This document shows positions 38,700-49,218 of a stretch of DNA of 56,937 bases, piece by piece (position 1 is the first letter of the stretch; the number at the start of each line of letters is the position of its first letter). The notes beneath the pieces are model-generated. The model did not search any database, was not told the origin of the DNA, and saw only the letters and a program-made list of their open reading frames with translations. Location: positions 969,038 to 1,025,974 of the forward strand of contig NZ_ML123045.1 in assembly GCF_003846175.1 (NCBI RefSeq). Direction: 5' to 3'. The translations under genes and the position numbers were made by a program. Source of the DNA: Streptomyces sp. ADI95-17. GTDB taxonomy: Bacteria; Actinomycetota; Actinomycetes; Streptomycetales; Streptomycetaceae.

Positions 38700-39287
38700 A
38701 TGGCAAGCAAGGAATCACGCCGGGTCTCGGACCTGGAGACCCTGAAGGCGTTCGGCCACCCCCTGCGGATGCGGCTCTACCGGGCGCTCTACATCGCCCG
38801 CAAGGCCACCGCGTCCCAACTGGCCGACCAGGTCGACGAGGCGGTCTCGCTCGTCAGCTACCACCTGCGCAAGCTCGCCGACCACGGCCTGATCGAGGAG
38901 GCCGAGCAGCAGGGCGCGGACGGCCGCGAACGCTGGTGGCAGCCCGCCTCGAAGGGGCTGAACTTCCACGAGGAGGACTTCACCGACGCCCCCGAGAAGG
39001 CCGCCACGCACGCCGCCGTCGGCCGGCTCTCCTTCGACCAGCACATCGAGCTGTACCGCCGCTACCTCGACTCGGCCCCGAGCTGGCCGCTCCAGTGGCG
39101 CAGCGCCGCCTCCAGCTCCGAGTACCTGGCCCGGCTCACCGCCGAGGAGCTCGCCGCGCTCAGCCGCGAGATGCACGAGGTGGTCGACCGGTACGAGGAA
39201 CTCGGCCGCGCCCGCGAGGAGGCCGGGGACACCGAAGGCCGCGAGAACGTCGCCGTACACCTGTACACATTCCCGTTCCGCCCCTGA
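38700..39287 (+). CDS. ArsR-type winged-helix transcriptional regulator
   Basis: A 195-residue DNA-binding protein. Residues 10-90 are the ArsR-like winged helix (LKAFGHPLRMRLYRALYIARKATASQLADQVDEAVSLVSYHLRKLADHGLIEE). The C-terminal half is helical and lacks the metal-binding Cys/His pattern of classical ArsR/SmtB sensors, so a non-metal ligand is likely. The MFS gene starts 26 nt downstream, and the tandem operators lie just upstream. The pair looks like a self-regulated efflux cassette. Confidence 0.88.
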   Translation: MASKESRRVSDLETLKAFGHPLRMRLYRALYIARKATASQLADQVDEAVSLVSYHLRKLADHGLIEEAEQQGADGRERWWQPASKGLNFHEEDFTDAPEKAATHAAVGRLSFDQHIELYRRYLDSAPSWPLQWRSAASSSEYLARLTAEELAALSREMHEVVDRYEELGRAREEAGDTEGRENVAVHLYTFPFRP

Positions 39288-39313
39288 CCCGCCGTCCCGG
39301 GAGGCCGACCCCC

Positions 39314-40564
39314 ATGACCGTCACCGACACCGGAACACCCGCGCGGACCGCCGGACGCCCCGCCCACCGCGACGCCAACGTGCTGCGCTGGCTCGGCGCC
39401 TACACCGCCTCGATGATCGGCGACAGCGTCTACTACATGGCGCTCGCCTGGGCCGCCGCCCGCACCGGCGGCGGCACCCAGACCGGGGTCGTCCTCGCCG
39501 TCGGCTCCATACCCCGGGCCGTGCTGATGCTCGGCGGGGGAGTGCTCGCCGACCGGATCGGGCCGCGCCGCGTCGTCATCGGCAGCGACACCGCCCGCTG
39601 CCTGGTCGTCCTCGGCCTGGCCGGCGCGCTGCTGTTCACCTCGCCCGCGTTGTGGATGCTGATCGCCGTCGCGCTCGTCTTCGGCGTGGTCGACGCACTC
39701 TTCCTGCCCGCCGTCGGAGCCCTGCCGCCCCGGGTCACCGAATCCGGACAGCTGGCCCGCGTCCAGGGGATGCGCGGGCTCGCCACACGCCTCGCCAACG
39801 TCGTCGGAGCCCCGCTCGGCGGCGTCGCGGTGGCCCTCGGCGGACCGACGCTCGCGTTCGCCGCGGCCGGACTGCTCTTCGCGGTGTCGCTGCCGCTGCT
39901 GCTGTCCCTGCGGATCCGCCCGCTGCCCGAGCAGGACGGCGCCGAACCGTCCGGCACCGCCTGGCACGACCTGGCCGACGGGCTGCGCCACATCCGCCGC
40001 CACCCGCTGCTCGGACCGCTGATGATCGTCGTCGCCGTCAGCGAACTGGGCTTCGTCGGGCCGCTCAACCTCGGCCTGATCCTGCTCGCCGAGGAGCGCC
40101 ACTGGGGCGCGTCCGGCATGGGCTGGATCATCGCCGCCTTCGGGACCGGCGCCGGGGCGACGGCACTGCTGCTCGCCGTGCGCGGCCGGGTGCCGCGCGC
40201 CGGACTCGTGATGTGCCTGGCCGTGCTGGTCGGCGCGGTCGCCATCGGCACCCTGGCCCAGCTGCCCTCGGTGGCCCTCGCAGCCGCCGCGGCGGTCTGT
40301 GTCGGGCTCTTCGCGGGCCTCGGCGGCTCGCTGTGCGGGGCCCTGATCCAGACCGTCACCGAACCCGCCTACCTCGGCCGGGTCACCTCGGTCTCGACGC
40401 TCTTCACCCACGCGATCGCCCCACTCAGCTACCCGGTCACGGGTGCCGCCGTCGCGGTCTGGGGGACCGGCCCGGTCTTCGCCACCAGCGCCGCACTGTG
40501 CGCCGCCGGAGCGCTGACGGGCCTGGCCTTCACCCGGCTGCGCCGCGCGGAACTCCCGGGCTGA
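39314..40564 (+). CDS. MFS transporter, probable efflux
   Basis: A 416-residue major facilitator with about 12 hydrophobic segments. An early LADRIGPRR loop, the MFS A-motif type (D-R-x-G-x-R-R), lies between helices 2 and 3. The layout resembles the MFS_3/enterobactin-exporter-like group. The ATG follows GGGAGG at the usual distance. Co-transcription with the ArsR-type gene implies that the regulator senses the exported compound, which is unknown. Confidence 0.88.
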   Translation: MTVTDTGTPARTAGRPAHRDANVLRWLGAYTASMIGDSVYYMALAWAAARTGGGTQTGVVLAVGSIPRAVLMLGGGVLADRIGPRRVVIGSDTARCLVVLGLAGALLFTSPALWMLIAVALVFGVVDALFLPAVGALPPRVTESGQLARVQGMRGLATRLANVVGAPLGGVAVALGGPTLAFAAAGLLFAVSLPLLLSLRIRPLPEQDGAEPSGTAWHDLADGLRHIRRHPLLGPLMIVVAVSELGFVGPLNLGLILLAEERHWGASGMGWIIAAFGTGAGATALLLAVRGRVPRAGLVMCLAVLVGAVAIGTLAQLPSVALAAAAAVCVGLFAGLGGSLCGALIQTVTEPAYLGRVTSVSTLFTHAIAPLSYPVTGAAVAVWGTGPVFATSAALCAAGALTGLAFTRLRRAELPG

Positions 40565-40581
40565 CGCCCGACCCGTAAGCC

Positions 40582-41214
40582 CTACATCCCCAGCTCCGCC
40601 GTGTGCAGCCGGTCCACCGCCTCCTTGTCGCCCTCCAGGCCGACCACGGCCGCGTCCTGCCGCCCGAACGCGAAGAGCAGCAGCTCGCCCGGCTCGCCGG
40701 TCACCGTCACCACCGGGGTGCCCTTGTGCGCCACCGCCGTCTGGCCGTCCGGGCGGCGCAGCACCAGCCCCACCGGGGACCTGCGGCCCAGGAGCCGGGC
40801 CGTCCGCTCGGCGCGCGCCCACAGCACATCGGCGAACACCGGGTCCAGCTCCCGCCGCGACCAGTCCGGCTGGGCCCGGCGGACGTCCTCCGTATGGATG
40901 TAGAACTCGACGGTGTTGGCGGCCTCGTCGATCTGCTTCAGGCCGAACGGGGACATCCTCGGCGGTCCGGTACGGATCAGCTGGATCAGCTCCTCGTACG
41001 GCTTCGCCGCGTACTCCGCCTGCACCCGGTCGAGGCGGTTCTTCAGAACGCCCAGCACCACCCCTCCCGCCGCGTCCGGACGGCGCTCCCGGACCACCAC
41101 ATGGGCGGCCAGGTCCCGGGCCGTCCAGCCCTGGCACAGGGTCGGGGCCTCCGGTCCCGCCGCCTCCAACAGATCGGCGAGCAGGAGTCGTTCACGCTTC
41201 GCATGGGTCGACAT
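40582..41214 (-). CDS. TIGR03085-family protein (DinB/mycothiol maleylpyruvate isomerase-like fold)
   Basis: A 210-residue cytoplasmic protein matching the actinobacterial TIGR03085 family. The first half has the DinB-like helical bundle ([40 protein letters not shown]), whose His in AHVVVRE and the His in [12 protein letters not shown] are the metal-ligand positions in related proteins. The second half is a beta-rich SCP2-like extension. The reaction is unknown, but relatives use mycothiol or act on thiols. It is divergent from hisI with an 84-nt spacer and convergent with the MFS gene (17 nt). Confidence 0.85.
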   Translation of the reverse strand: MSTHAKRERLLLADLLEAAGPEAPTLCQGWTARDLAAHVVVRERRPDAAGGVVLGVLKNRLDRVQAEYAAKPYEELIQLIRTGPPRMSPFGLKQIDEAANTVEFYIHTEDVRRAQPDWSRRELDPVFADVLWARAERTARLLGRRSPVGLVLRRPDGQTAVAHKGTPVVTVTGEPGELLLFAFGRQDAAVVGLEGDKEAVDRLHTAELGM

Positions 41215-41286
41215 GGTCGCCAGCGTACGACCGTCGCGCGCGGTCCGCCCAGTGGACGCCGCACGGAACCGCCCCCGCGGCCACGG

Positions 41287-41292
41287 CACAAT
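41287..41292 (+). promoter_or_regulatory. candidate -10 hexamer for hisI-trpE
   Basis: CACAAT lies exactly 6 nt before the hisI ATG with no Shine-Dalgarno, suggesting a leaderless hisI-trpE mRNA. Confidence 0.35.
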
Positions 41293-41298
41293 GGGCGC

Positions 41299-41682
41299 AT
41301 GACCAGCGCGCCCACGCCCAGCACCCCGCCGCCGTCCGGCAACCTCGACCCGGCCATCGCGGCCCGACTCAAGCGCGGTGCCGACGGACTCGTCCCGGCC
41401 ATCGCCCAGCAGTACGACACCGGCGAGGTACTGATGCTCGGCTGGATGGACGACGAGGCCCTGCACCGCACCCTCACCACCGGCCGCTGCACCTACTGGT
41501 CCCGCAGCCGCCAGGAGTACTGGGTCAAGGGCGACACCTCGGGCCACATCCAGCAGGTCAAGTCCGTCGCGCTCGACTGTGACGCCGACACCGTCCTCGT
41601 CCGGGTCGACCAGACGGGTGCCGCCTGCCACACCGGCGACCGCACCTGCTTCGACGCCGACGTCCTCCCGCTCGCGCAGTAA
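41299..41682 (+). CDS. hisI: phosphoribosyl-AMP cyclohydrolase
   Basis: Zinc enzyme of 127 residues that opens the purine ring of PR-AMP, the third step of histidine synthesis. It is the stand-alone form, without the HisE pyrophosphatase domain fused in enterobacteria. [27 protein letters not shown](D/E)TSGH, the Asp/Cys motif [10 protein letters not shown] and the zinc ligands in CHTGDRTCF are all present. It is detached from the main his operon and lies 13 nt before trpE, so a histidine and a tryptophan gene share a transcript. Confidence 0.96.
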   Translation: MTSAPTPSTPPPSGNLDPAIAARLKRGADGLVPAIAQQYDTGEVLMLGWMDDEALHRTLTTGRCTYWSRSRQEYWVKGDTSGHIQQVKSVALDCDADTVLVRVDQTGAACHTGDRTCFDADVLPLAQ

Positions 41683-41695
41683 AGGGCCAGCCGCC

Positions 41696-43189
41696 ATGGA
41701 TCTCGACACCTTCCGCAAGCTTGCCGTCGACCGGCGCGTCATCCCCGTCAGCCGCAGGCTCCTCGCGGACGGCGACACCCCGGTCGGGCTCTACCGCAAA
41801 CTCGCGGGCGAACGCACCGGCACCTTCCTCCTGGAGTCCGCGGAGAACGGCCGCACCTGGTCGCGTTACTCCTTCATCGGGGTACGCAGCGCCGCCACCC
41901 TCACCGCACGCGACGGACAGGCCCACTGGCTGGGCGTCCCGCCCGTCGGCGTCCCCGTCGACGGGGACCCGCTCCAGGCCCTGCGCGCCACCATCGAGAC
42001 CCTGCACACCCCGCACGACCTGGTCGTCGACGACGCACTGCCCCCGTTCACCGGCGGCATGGTCGGCTACCTCGGCTACGACATCGTGCGCCGCCTGGAG
42101 AAGATCGGCGACAGCACCGAGGACGACCTGCGCCTCCCCGAGCTGACGATGCTGCTCACCTCCGACCTGGCGGTGCTCGACCACTGGGACGGCAGCGTCC
42201 TGCTGATCGCCAACGCGATCAACCACAACGACCTGACGACCGGCGTCGACGAGGCGTACGCGGACGCCGTCGCGCGCCTCGACGCCATGGAACGGGACCT
42301 CTCCCGCCCGGTCGAGAACGCCCCCGCCGCCCTCCCGCCCTCCGAGCTGCCCCCGTACACCGCGCTGTGGGGCGGCGAGGCCTACCAGGACGCCGTGGAG
42401 GACGTGAAGGAGCGCATCAGGGCCGGCGAGGCCTTCCAGGTCGTCCCCTCCCAGCGCTTCGAAACCCCGTGCACGGCAAGCGCGTTGGACGTCTACCGGG
42501 TGCTGCGCGCCACCAACCCGTCGCCGTACATGTACCTCTTCCGGTTCGACGGCTTCGACGTCGCCGGCTCCAGCCCGGAGGCCCTGGTCAAGGTCGAGGA
42601 CGGACGCGCCATGGTCCACCCGATCGCCGGCACCCGGCACCGCGGCGCCACCCCGCAGGAGGACCAGGCACTCGCCGACGAACTCCTCGCCGACCCGAAG
42701 GAACGCGCCGAGCACCTGATGCTGGTCGACCTCGGCCGCAACGACCTGGGACGGGTCTGCGCACCCGGCACCGTCGAGGTCGTCGACTTCATGTCGATCG
42801 AGCGGTACTCGCACGTGATGCACATCGTCTCCACCGTCACCGGCCGGGTCGCCGAGGGCCGAACCGCCTTCGACGTACTCACCGCCTGCTTCCCCGCCGG
42901 CACCCTCTCCGGCGCCCCCAAGCCCCGCGCGATGCAGATCATCGAGGAGCTCGAACCCACCCGCCGCGGCCTGTACGGAGGCTGCGTCGGCTACCTCGAC
43001 TTCGCCGGGGACTCCGACACCGCCATCGCCATCCGCACCGCCCTGCTCCGCGACGGCACCGCGTACGTCCAGGCCGGGGCCGGCGTGGTCGCCGACTCCG
43101 ACCCGGTCGCCGAGGACACCGAGTGCCGCAACAAGGCCGCGGCGGTGCTCCGCGCGGTGCATACGGCCAACCGGCTCCACGCCGGCTGA
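41696..43189 (+). CDS. trpE: anthranilate synthase component I
   Basis: Converts chorismate and ammonia or glutamine to anthranilate. The 497 residues show the feedback-binding motif LLES (45-48) followed by the SRYSF(I)G stretch, so tryptophan inhibition is expected. Chorismate-site motifs are [22 protein letters not shown] and [19 protein letters not shown]. No glutaminase domain is fused, and trpG is not in the window. The ATG has a weak ribosome site (AAAGGG), 13 nt past the hisI stop. Confidence 0.97.
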   Translation: MDLDTFRKLAVDRRVIPVSRRLLADGDTPVGLYRKLAGERTGTFLLESAENGRTWSRYSFIGVRSAATLTARDGQAHWLGVPPVGVPVDGDPLQALRATIETLHTPHDLVVDDALPPFTGGMVGYLGYDIVRRLEKIGDSTEDDLRLPELTMLLTSDLAVLDHWDGSVLLIANAINHNDLTTGVDEAYADAVARLDAMERDLSRPVENAPAALPPSELPPYTALWGGEAYQDAVEDVKERIRAGEAFQVVPSQRFETPCTASALDVYRVLRATNPSPYMYLFRFDGFDVAGSSPEALVKVEDGRAMVHPIAGTRHRGATPQEDQALADELLADPKERAEHLMLVDLGRNDLGRVCAPGTVEVVDFMSIERYSHVMHIVSTVTGRVAEGRTAFDVLTACFPAGTLSGAPKPRAMQIIEELEPTRRGLYGGCVGYLDFAGDSDTAIAIRTALLRDGTAYVQAGAGVVADSDPVAEDTECRNKAAAVLRAVHTANRLHAG

Positions 43190-43199
43190 GGCGGTAGGG

Positions 43200-43205
43200 G
43201 ATAGT
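43200..43205 (+). promoter_or_regulatory. candidate -10 hexamer for the TIGR02234 gene
   Basis: GATAGT lies 7 nt before the GTG at 43213, which favours that GTG over the one at 43204 as the start. Confidence 0.3.
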
Positions 43206-43212
43206 GGGGTAC

Positions 43213-43863
43213 GTGAGTGCTGTCCCCGTACCCCAGCCCCGTGCCCGAGTCGCCACCGCGTCCGACGCCTCGGGAAGCCGTCGCAGTCTGGCCGCCGGTC
43301 TGCTCCTCGGGGCGGCGGGCGCCACCGTCGTCCTGCTCGCCTCCGGCCAGACCTGGGCCGAGGGCCGGGCGTCCGTCGGCGGCGGCTCGCTGCCCCTGAC
43401 CGCCGACGGCCAGGACGTCACCGGCCTCCCGGCGGCCCTCGCCATAGTCGGCCTGGCCGCCCTCGTCGCCGTCTTCGCGGTCCGCGGCACCGGCCGGCTG
43501 CTGGTCGCCGGGCTCCTCGCCCTCAGCGGCCTCGGCGCCGGACTGAGCGCCTGCCTCGGTGCCGCCGACAGCGCGGCGCTGGACGAGAAGGCGGCACAGA
43601 CGACCGGCGACACCTCGGCGGTCATCGGCGCGCTCACCCACACCGCGTGGCCCTACGTCACCGCGGCCGGCGGCCTGCTGATCCTGCTCGCCGGGCTGCT
43701 CGCCCTGCGCTACGGGAAGCGCTGGCCCACCATGTCGGGACGGTACGAACGGGACGGCACCCCCCGCCCCCGCAAGGCCGCCCGCACCGCCCCGGACCCG
43801 GACCGGCCCGAGGACCTCTGGAAGGCCCTGGACCGCGGTGAGGACCCGACGCGCGAGACGTGA
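43213..43863 (+). CDS. TIGR02234-family trp-region membrane protein
   Basis: About 216 residues with four hydrophobic segments (RSLAAGLLLGAAGATVVLLASGQTW, ALAIVGLAALVAVFAV, LLVAGLLALSGLGAGLSAC, YVTAAGGLLILLAGLLAL) and a charged C-terminal tail ending PEDLWKALDRGEDPT. This matches the actinobacterial family found next to tryptophan genes. Its role is unknown; transport or sensing of an intermediate is only a guess. A GTG at 43204 gives three more residues. Confidence 0.85.
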   Translation: MSAVPVPQPRARVATASDASGSRRSLAAGLLLGAAGATVVLLASGQTWAEGRASVGGGSLPLTADGQDVTGLPAALAIVGLAALVAVFAVRGTGRLLVAGLLALSGLGAGLSACLGAADSAALDEKAAQTTGDTSAVIGALTHTAWPYVTAAGGLLILLAGLLALRYGKRWPTMSGRYERDGTPRPRKAARTAPDPDRPEDLWKALDRGEDPTRET

Positions 43864-43991
43864 CCCCCAGACTCACGTCCTACCCGCACGTACGGGACAA
43901 TGAAGCCGATCTTTCAGCACGGCGGCACCAACAGCGCCACCAGCTTTGCGTACAGCGATACCCACAGCGCATCACCAACAAGGAGCAACTC

Positions 43992-44240
43992 ATGGCGGGC
44001 AGCAGCCACGGACACACCCCGGCCGCCTGGACCGGTGTCATCATCTCCTTCATCGGCTTCTGCGTCGCAGGCGTCTTCATGGTCGCGGCCAACGTCGTCG
44101 GCTTCTGGGCCGGAATCGCCATCGTCCTCCTCGGCGGTGTCGTCGGCCTCGCGATGAAGGCCGCGGGCCTCGGCATGCCGAAGGAGTCGGCGGAGATGGC
44201 CCAGGCCAGGGCCCGCGCCGGGCAGGCGCAGCTCTCCTGA
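43992..44240 (+). CDS. HGxxPAAW-motif small membrane protein
   Basis: An 82-residue protein starting MAGSSHGHTPAAWTG, the named HGxxPAAW motif. Two hydrophobic segments (VIISFIGFCVAGVFMVAANVVGFWAG and IAIVLLGGVVGLAMKAAG) and a hydrophilic tail follow. AAGGAG precedes the ATG at good spacing. It is conserved in Streptomyces at this site; function unknown. The 43864-43991 spacer contains no further gene that I can support. Confidence 0.85.
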   Translation: MAGSSHGHTPAAWTGVIISFIGFCVAGVFMVAANVVGFWAGIAIVLLGGVVGLAMKAAGLGMPKESAEMAQARARAGQAQLS

Positions 44241-44267
44241 CACCACGCGGCACCCGTACGCGCACGA

Positions 44268-44295
44268 GGCGCAGCCCGGCCCGGGCTGCGCCTTT
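44268..44295 (+). terminator. intrinsic terminator after the HGxxPAAW gene
   Basis: A perfect 12-bp stem with a one-base centre (44268-44292), followed by TTT. Confidence 0.75.
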
Positions 44296-44308
44296 CCGCG
44301 TCAACGGG

Positions 44309-44314
44309 GACAAT
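44309..44314 (+). promoter_or_regulatory. candidate -10 hexamer for the DUF2752 gene
   Basis: GACAAT lies exactly 6 nt before the GTG at 44321, just after the preceding terminator. Confidence 0.35.
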
Positions 44315-44320
44315 CACCGG

Positions 44321-44821
44321 GTGGACGCATCGCCTACCTCCGCCGCCGCAGTGCCGGCCCCGGCCTCCGGGCCCGCTCCCGGCCGCCCGTCCCCGCCGGT
44401 CTTCCCCCCGGCCCCCGTACCCCCCTCGCGCATCCGGCGGCTGGCCGTCCCGGCGGGCGTGCTGGCCGTCGTCGTCGGGGCGTTCGGCTACGTCGGCGCC
44501 GTCGACCCCAATCAGCCGGGCCACTACCCGGTCTGCCCGCTGCTCCGGTTCACCGGGCTCTACTGCCCGGGCTGCGGAGGACTGCGCAGCGCCCACGCCG
44601 TCGCGCACGGCGACATCGCCGCCGCCCTCGGCTCCAACGCGCTCGCCGTCGTCGGTTACGGCGTCTTCGCCGTCCTGTGGGCGGTCTGGGCGGTCCGCGC
44701 CTGGCGGGGCAGGCCCATGAGCATCGCGGCGAAACCGGCCGTCTGGTGGGGGATCGGGGCCGTGCTGCTGATCTTCTCGGTGGTGCGGAACCTACCGATC
44801 GGTTCGGCTCTGGCACCCTGA
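44321..44821 (+). CDS. DUF2752 membrane protein
   Basis: A 166-residue protein with a Pro/Ala-rich N-tail (1-40), three hydrophobic segments and the DUF2752 signature [27 protein letters not shown]. Its clustered Cys residues lie at a membrane boundary. The function of the family is unknown. It stands between a terminator and trpC and probably has its own leaderless transcript. Confidence 0.88.
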   Translation: MDASPTSAAAVPAPASGPAPGRPSPPVFPPAPVPPSRIRRLAVPAGVLAVVVGAFGYVGAVDPNQPGHYPVCPLLRFTGLYCPGCGGLRSAHAVAHGDIAAALGSNALAVVGYGVFAVLWAVWAVRAWRGRPMSIAAKPAVWWGIGAVLLIFSVVRNLPIGSALAP

Positions 44822-44945
44822 ATGCCCAGGTAGTGGGACATCTGCCGACCGGATTCGGGCCGACGGCCCTCCTGCGGATAGCATTGATATGGCTGATCCT
44901 GTTCTGCTGTTTACCTCATCACCGTCCCGGAAGGGGGCCGCTCGC

Positions 44946-45755
44946 GTGAGTGTGCTCGACGAGATCATCGACGGCGTGCGCGCCGACCTCGCGGAGCGGC
45001 AGGCGCGTGTCAGCCTCGACGAGCTGAAGGAACGCGCCGCGCGCGCTCCCGGGGCCAAGGACGGAGTCGCCGCCCTGCGCGGCGAGGGCGTCACCGTCAT
45101 CTGCGAGGTCAAGCGTTCCAGCCCCTCCAAGGGTGCCCTGGCCGCGATCGCCGACCCGGCCGCGCTCGCCGCGGACTACGAGGCGGGCGGCGCGTCCGTC
45201 ATCTCGGTCCTCACCGAGGAGCGCCGCTTCGGCGGTTCGCTCGCCGACCTGGAGGCGGTCCGCGCCAAGGTCGACATCCCGGTCCTGCGCAAGGACTTCA
45301 TCGTCACCTCGTACCAGCTCTGGGAGGCCCGCGCCTACGGCGCCGACCTCGCCCTGCTGATCGTCGCCGCACTCGACCAGGAGGCCCTGGTCTCCCTGAT
45401 CGAGCGCGCCGAGTCCATCGGCCTGACGCCGCTGGTCGAGGCGCACGACGAGGAGGAGGCGGAGCGTGCCGTGGACGCCGGAGCGAAGATCATCGGTGTC
45501 AACGCGCGCAACCTGAAGGACCTCAAGGTCGACCGCTCCACCTTCGAGCGCGTCGCCCCGGAGATCCCGGACCACATCGTCAAGGTGGCCGAATCCGGTG
45601 TCCGTGGCCCGCACGACCTGATCGCGTACGCCAACGCGGGCGCCGACGCGGTGCTGGTGGGCGAATCCCTGGTCACCGGCCGCGACCCGCGGTCCGCCGT
45701 CGCCGACCTGGTCGCCGCCGGCGCCCACCCGGCCCTCCGGCACGGACGGGGCTGA
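44946..45755 (+). CDS. trpC: indole-3-glycerol phosphate synthase
   Basis: A (beta/alpha)8-barrel of 269 residues that closes the indole ring from CdRP. The catalytic Glu54 and Lys56 are in [12 protein letters not shown], with [20 protein letters not shown] and [12 protein letters not shown] further on. It is not fused to TrpF, in line with PriA taking that role. The GTG follows GGAAGGGGG. A possible -10 (TAGCAT, 44879-44884) would give a leader of about 55 nt. I see no Trp-codon leader peptide or attenuator there. Confidence 0.97.
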   Translation: MSVLDEIIDGVRADLAERQARVSLDELKERAARAPGAKDGVAALRGEGVTVICEVKRSSPSKGALAAIADPAALAADYEAGGASVISVLTEERRFGGSLADLEAVRAKVDIPVLRKDFIVTSYQLWEARAYGADLALLIVAALDQEALVSLIERAESIGLTPLVEAHDEEEAERAVDAGAKIIGVNARNLKDLKVDRSTFERVAPEIPDHIVKVAESGVRGPHDLIAYANAGADAVLVGESLVTGRDPRSAVADLVAAGAHPALRHGRG

Positions 45756-45763
45756 CCGGAACC

Positions 45764-45982
45764 GTGACCGCCGACCGCTGCGCGTACCGAGTCCGGCCGG
45801 GCCTGCGCCCCGCCGGTACGACGGCCGCCCGTGACCCGCACGCCCCGCTGGCGCGCGGCTGCCGCCCGCGCGGCTGCCGCGCCCCCGCGCGCCGGGTGCA
45901 CGGCCGGCGTGTGCGGTACGTGATCGGGGACGAGCCCGGTCAGGTCAACGGCATGCGATGGCGCACGGGGACCGCGCTGTAG
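45764..45982 (+). CDS. trpM: TrpM-like small Arg-rich protein
   Basis: A 72-residue, strongly basic protein (about one quarter Arg) between trpC and trpB. It has Cys residues in the first half and a more ordered C-terminus (RRVRYVIGDEPGQVNGMRWRTG). Position and size match the small trpM gene described in S. coelicolor (about 63 residues, affecting tryptophan synthesis and differentiation); this match is from memory of gene order, not alignment. The GTG is 8 nt after the trpC stop, so it is probably co-transcribed. A 137-nt spacer with no other gene separates it from trpB. Confidence 0.6.
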   Translation: MTADRCAYRVRPGLRPAGTTAARDPHAPLARGCRPRGCRAPARRVHGRRVRYVIGDEPGQVNGMRWRTGTAL

Positions 45983-46119
45983 CGAGCCCCGGCCGACGTA
46001 CCCGCACCACTCCAGTCGTACGTACGACCGCACCGCCCGACCGATCGCCGGTCGCGGTGGCGCTCCGCTCACGGCGCATACGGTGAATCCACCCATTGCG
46101 ATGTCGAGGAGCACGTCGG

Positions 46120-47396
<1,277 letters not shown>

Positions 47397-47400
<4 letters not shown>

Positions 47401-48209
47401 GCGGCAATGTGGAGCTGTTGAGTTCCGCCCTCGCACAGGCGAAGGCGGAGAACCGGGCCGCCCTCATCGCGTACCTCCCGGCCGGGTTCCCGACCGTCGA
47501 CGGCGGGATCGAGGCCGTGAAGGCGGTCGTGGCCGGCGGCGCCGACATCGTCGAGGTGGGGCTGCCTCACAGCGACCCGGTGCTCGACGGACCGGTCATC
47601 CAGACCGCCGACGACATCGCCCTGCGCGGCGGCGTGAAGATCGCCGACGTGATGCGCACGGTCCGCGAGGCCCACGAGGCGACCGGTGTCCCGATCCTCG
47701 TCATGACGTACTGGAACCCGATCGACCGCTACGGCGTCGAGCGCTTCACCGCCGAGCTCGCCGAGGCGGGCGGCGCCGGGTGCATCCTGCCCGACCTGCC
47801 GGTCCAGGAGTCCGCGCTGTGGCGCGAGCACGCCGACAAGCACGGTCTCGCGACCGTCTTCGTCGTCGCGCCGAGCAGCAAGGACGAGCGCCTCGCCACC
47901 ATCACCGCGGCCGGCTCCGGCTTCGTCTACGCGGCCTCGCTGATGGGCGTCACCGGCACCCGCGCCTCGGTCGGCGAGCAGGCTCAGGACCTGGTCCTGC
48001 GCACCCGCGCCACGACGGAGCTGCCGGTCTGCGTCGGCCTGGGCGTCTCCAACGCCGGGCAGGCCGCCGAGGTCGCGGGCTTCGCCGACGGGGTGATCGT
48101 CGGCTCCGCCTTCGTCAAGGCGATCCTGGACGCCCCCGACGAGGCGGCCGGCCTGACCGCCGTCCGCTCTCTGGCGGGCGAACTCGCCGAAGGCGTTCGA
48201 AAGCGCTGA
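47397..48209 (+). CDS. trpA: tryptophan synthase alpha chain
   Basis: A (beta/alpha)8-barrel of 270 residues that cleaves indoleglycerol phosphate to indole, which passes through the tunnel to TrpB. The catalytic Glu53 ([10 protein letters not shown]) and Asp64 (VLDGP) correspond to Glu49 and Asp60 of the Salmonella enzyme. [12 protein letters not shown] and [11 protein letters not shown] are the phosphate-binding segments. It ends the trpC-M-B-A group, with a terminator 31 nt beyond the stop. Confidence 0.98.
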
Positions 48210-48240
48210 ACCGGGTGTAATCCGAACGGGTGGACCTGGA

Positions 48241-48268
48241 CCGGGGAGGCACGCACGTGCCTCCCCGG
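48241..48268 (+). terminator. trpC-M-B-A terminator
   Basis: A perfect 12-bp stem (48241-48252 with 48257-48268) around a 4-nt loop, then TTCGTT, 31 nt after the trpA stop. Confidence 0.8.
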
Positions 48269-48283
48269 TTCGTTGCTGCGGGT

Positions 48284-49108
48284 GTGAGCGAGAAGAACGA
48301 ACAGGGAAAAAGGGCCGCGCGAGACCGGCTCGTACAGCAGCGCGAGCGCCAGCGGGAGAGCGAGCGCCGCAGGCGCACACTGATCGTCAGCAGCGCGGTG
48401 GTGGGTGTGCTGGCGCTGGCCGCCGTCGTCGGCGTGATCGCCGCGAATTCGGGCGGCAAGAGCGGCAAGAGCGAGGCGGGTCCCCTCGTCGCCCCGTCCG
48501 GCGCGACCGGGAAGGACAGCCTGGCCATCCAGGTCGGCGCGGACGGCGCCCCGTCCACACTCACGATCTGGGAGGATTTCCGCTGCCCGGTCTGCGCCCA
48601 GTTCGAGAACGCCTTCCGCGACACGGTCCACCAGCTGGAGAACAGCGGACAGATCAAGGTCGAGTACCACCTCGCCACGATCATCGACGGGAATCTCGGC
48701 GGCAGCGGCTCGCTGCGGGCGGCCAACGCGGCGGCCTGCGCACAGGACGCCGGGAAGTTCCCCGCGTACCACGACGTGCTCTACCGCAACCAGCCGCAGG
48801 AGTCCGTCGACACCTTCGGTGACAACGACAAGCTGATCGAGCTCGCGGGGAAGGTGCCGGAGCTCGACACCCCCGACTTCCGCAGCTGTGTCAACGACGG
48901 CAAGCACGACAGCTGGGTCCAGAAGTCCAACACGGCGTTCCAGAACGGCGGATTCCAGGGCACACCGACCGCGCTGCTCAACGGCGAATCGATCTTCCCG
49001 AAGAAGGGGAACGAACCGATCACCGAGGCGAACCTGAAGAAGTGGGTGGCCGAGGCCAACAAGGGCAAGAAGCCGGGCGCCGTCACCCCCGCCCCGTCGG
49101 GTTCCTGA
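48284..49108 (+). CDS. second membrane-anchored DsbA-like thioredoxin-fold protein
   Basis: A 274-residue paralogue-like protein with the same plan as 15787-16602: a basic cytoplasmic tail (1-31), one membrane helix (about 32-54), then an extracytoplasmic DsbA-like domain with C101-P-V-C104. Extra Cys occur in ANAAACAQDAG and FRSCVNDG, and GTPTALLNG holds the cis-Pro. It is expected to handle disulfides in exported proteins. The GTG at 48284 is chosen because the longer frame from 48230 would run through the trp terminator hairpin. It lies directly before lgt, so both serve envelope protein maturation. Confidence 0.9.
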   Translation: MSEKNEQGKRAARDRLVQQRERQRESERRRRTLIVSSAVVGVLALAAVVGVIAANSGGKSGKSEAGPLVAPSGATGKDSLAIQVGADGAPSTLTIWEDFRCPVCAQFENAFRDTVHQLENSGQIKVEYHLATIIDGNLGGSGSLRAANAAACAQDAGKFPAYHDVLYRNQPQESVDTFGDNDKLIELAGKVPELDTPDFRSCVNDGKHDSWVQKSNTAFQNGGFQGTPTALLNGESIFPKKGNEPITEANLKKWVAEANKGKKPGAVTPAPSGS

Positions 49109-49165
49109 CCGGCCCCCGGGCGGGGTCCGGCAAGGGGAATCGATGACCTGCCCGTTACCCAGACG

Positions 49166-49200
49166 TTGTCGGGTGGGTTGCCGTACGCCCCACCCGGCAA
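49166..49200 (+). terminator. hairpin between the DsbA-like gene and lgt
   Basis: An 11-bp stem with one G-T pair (49166-49176 with 49190-49200), about 57 nt after the DsbA-like stop and 19 nt before the lgt ATG. It may be a terminator or a leader structure; no T-run follows. Confidence 0.45.
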
Positions 49201-49218
49201 GGTAGCGTCGACCTTGCC

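Noticed and set aside
44885..44945. trp attenuator or Trp-rich leader peptide before trpC
   Set aside because: The ATG at 44889 is in frame with trpC but the stretch contains no Trp codons and no terminator/antiterminator pair. The strong ribosome site at 44930-44938 points to the GTG at 44946.
48230..48283. Longer start for the second DsbA-like gene
   Set aside because: It would translate through the trp terminator hairpin; the GTG at 48284 gives a normal cytoplasmic tail and anchor.
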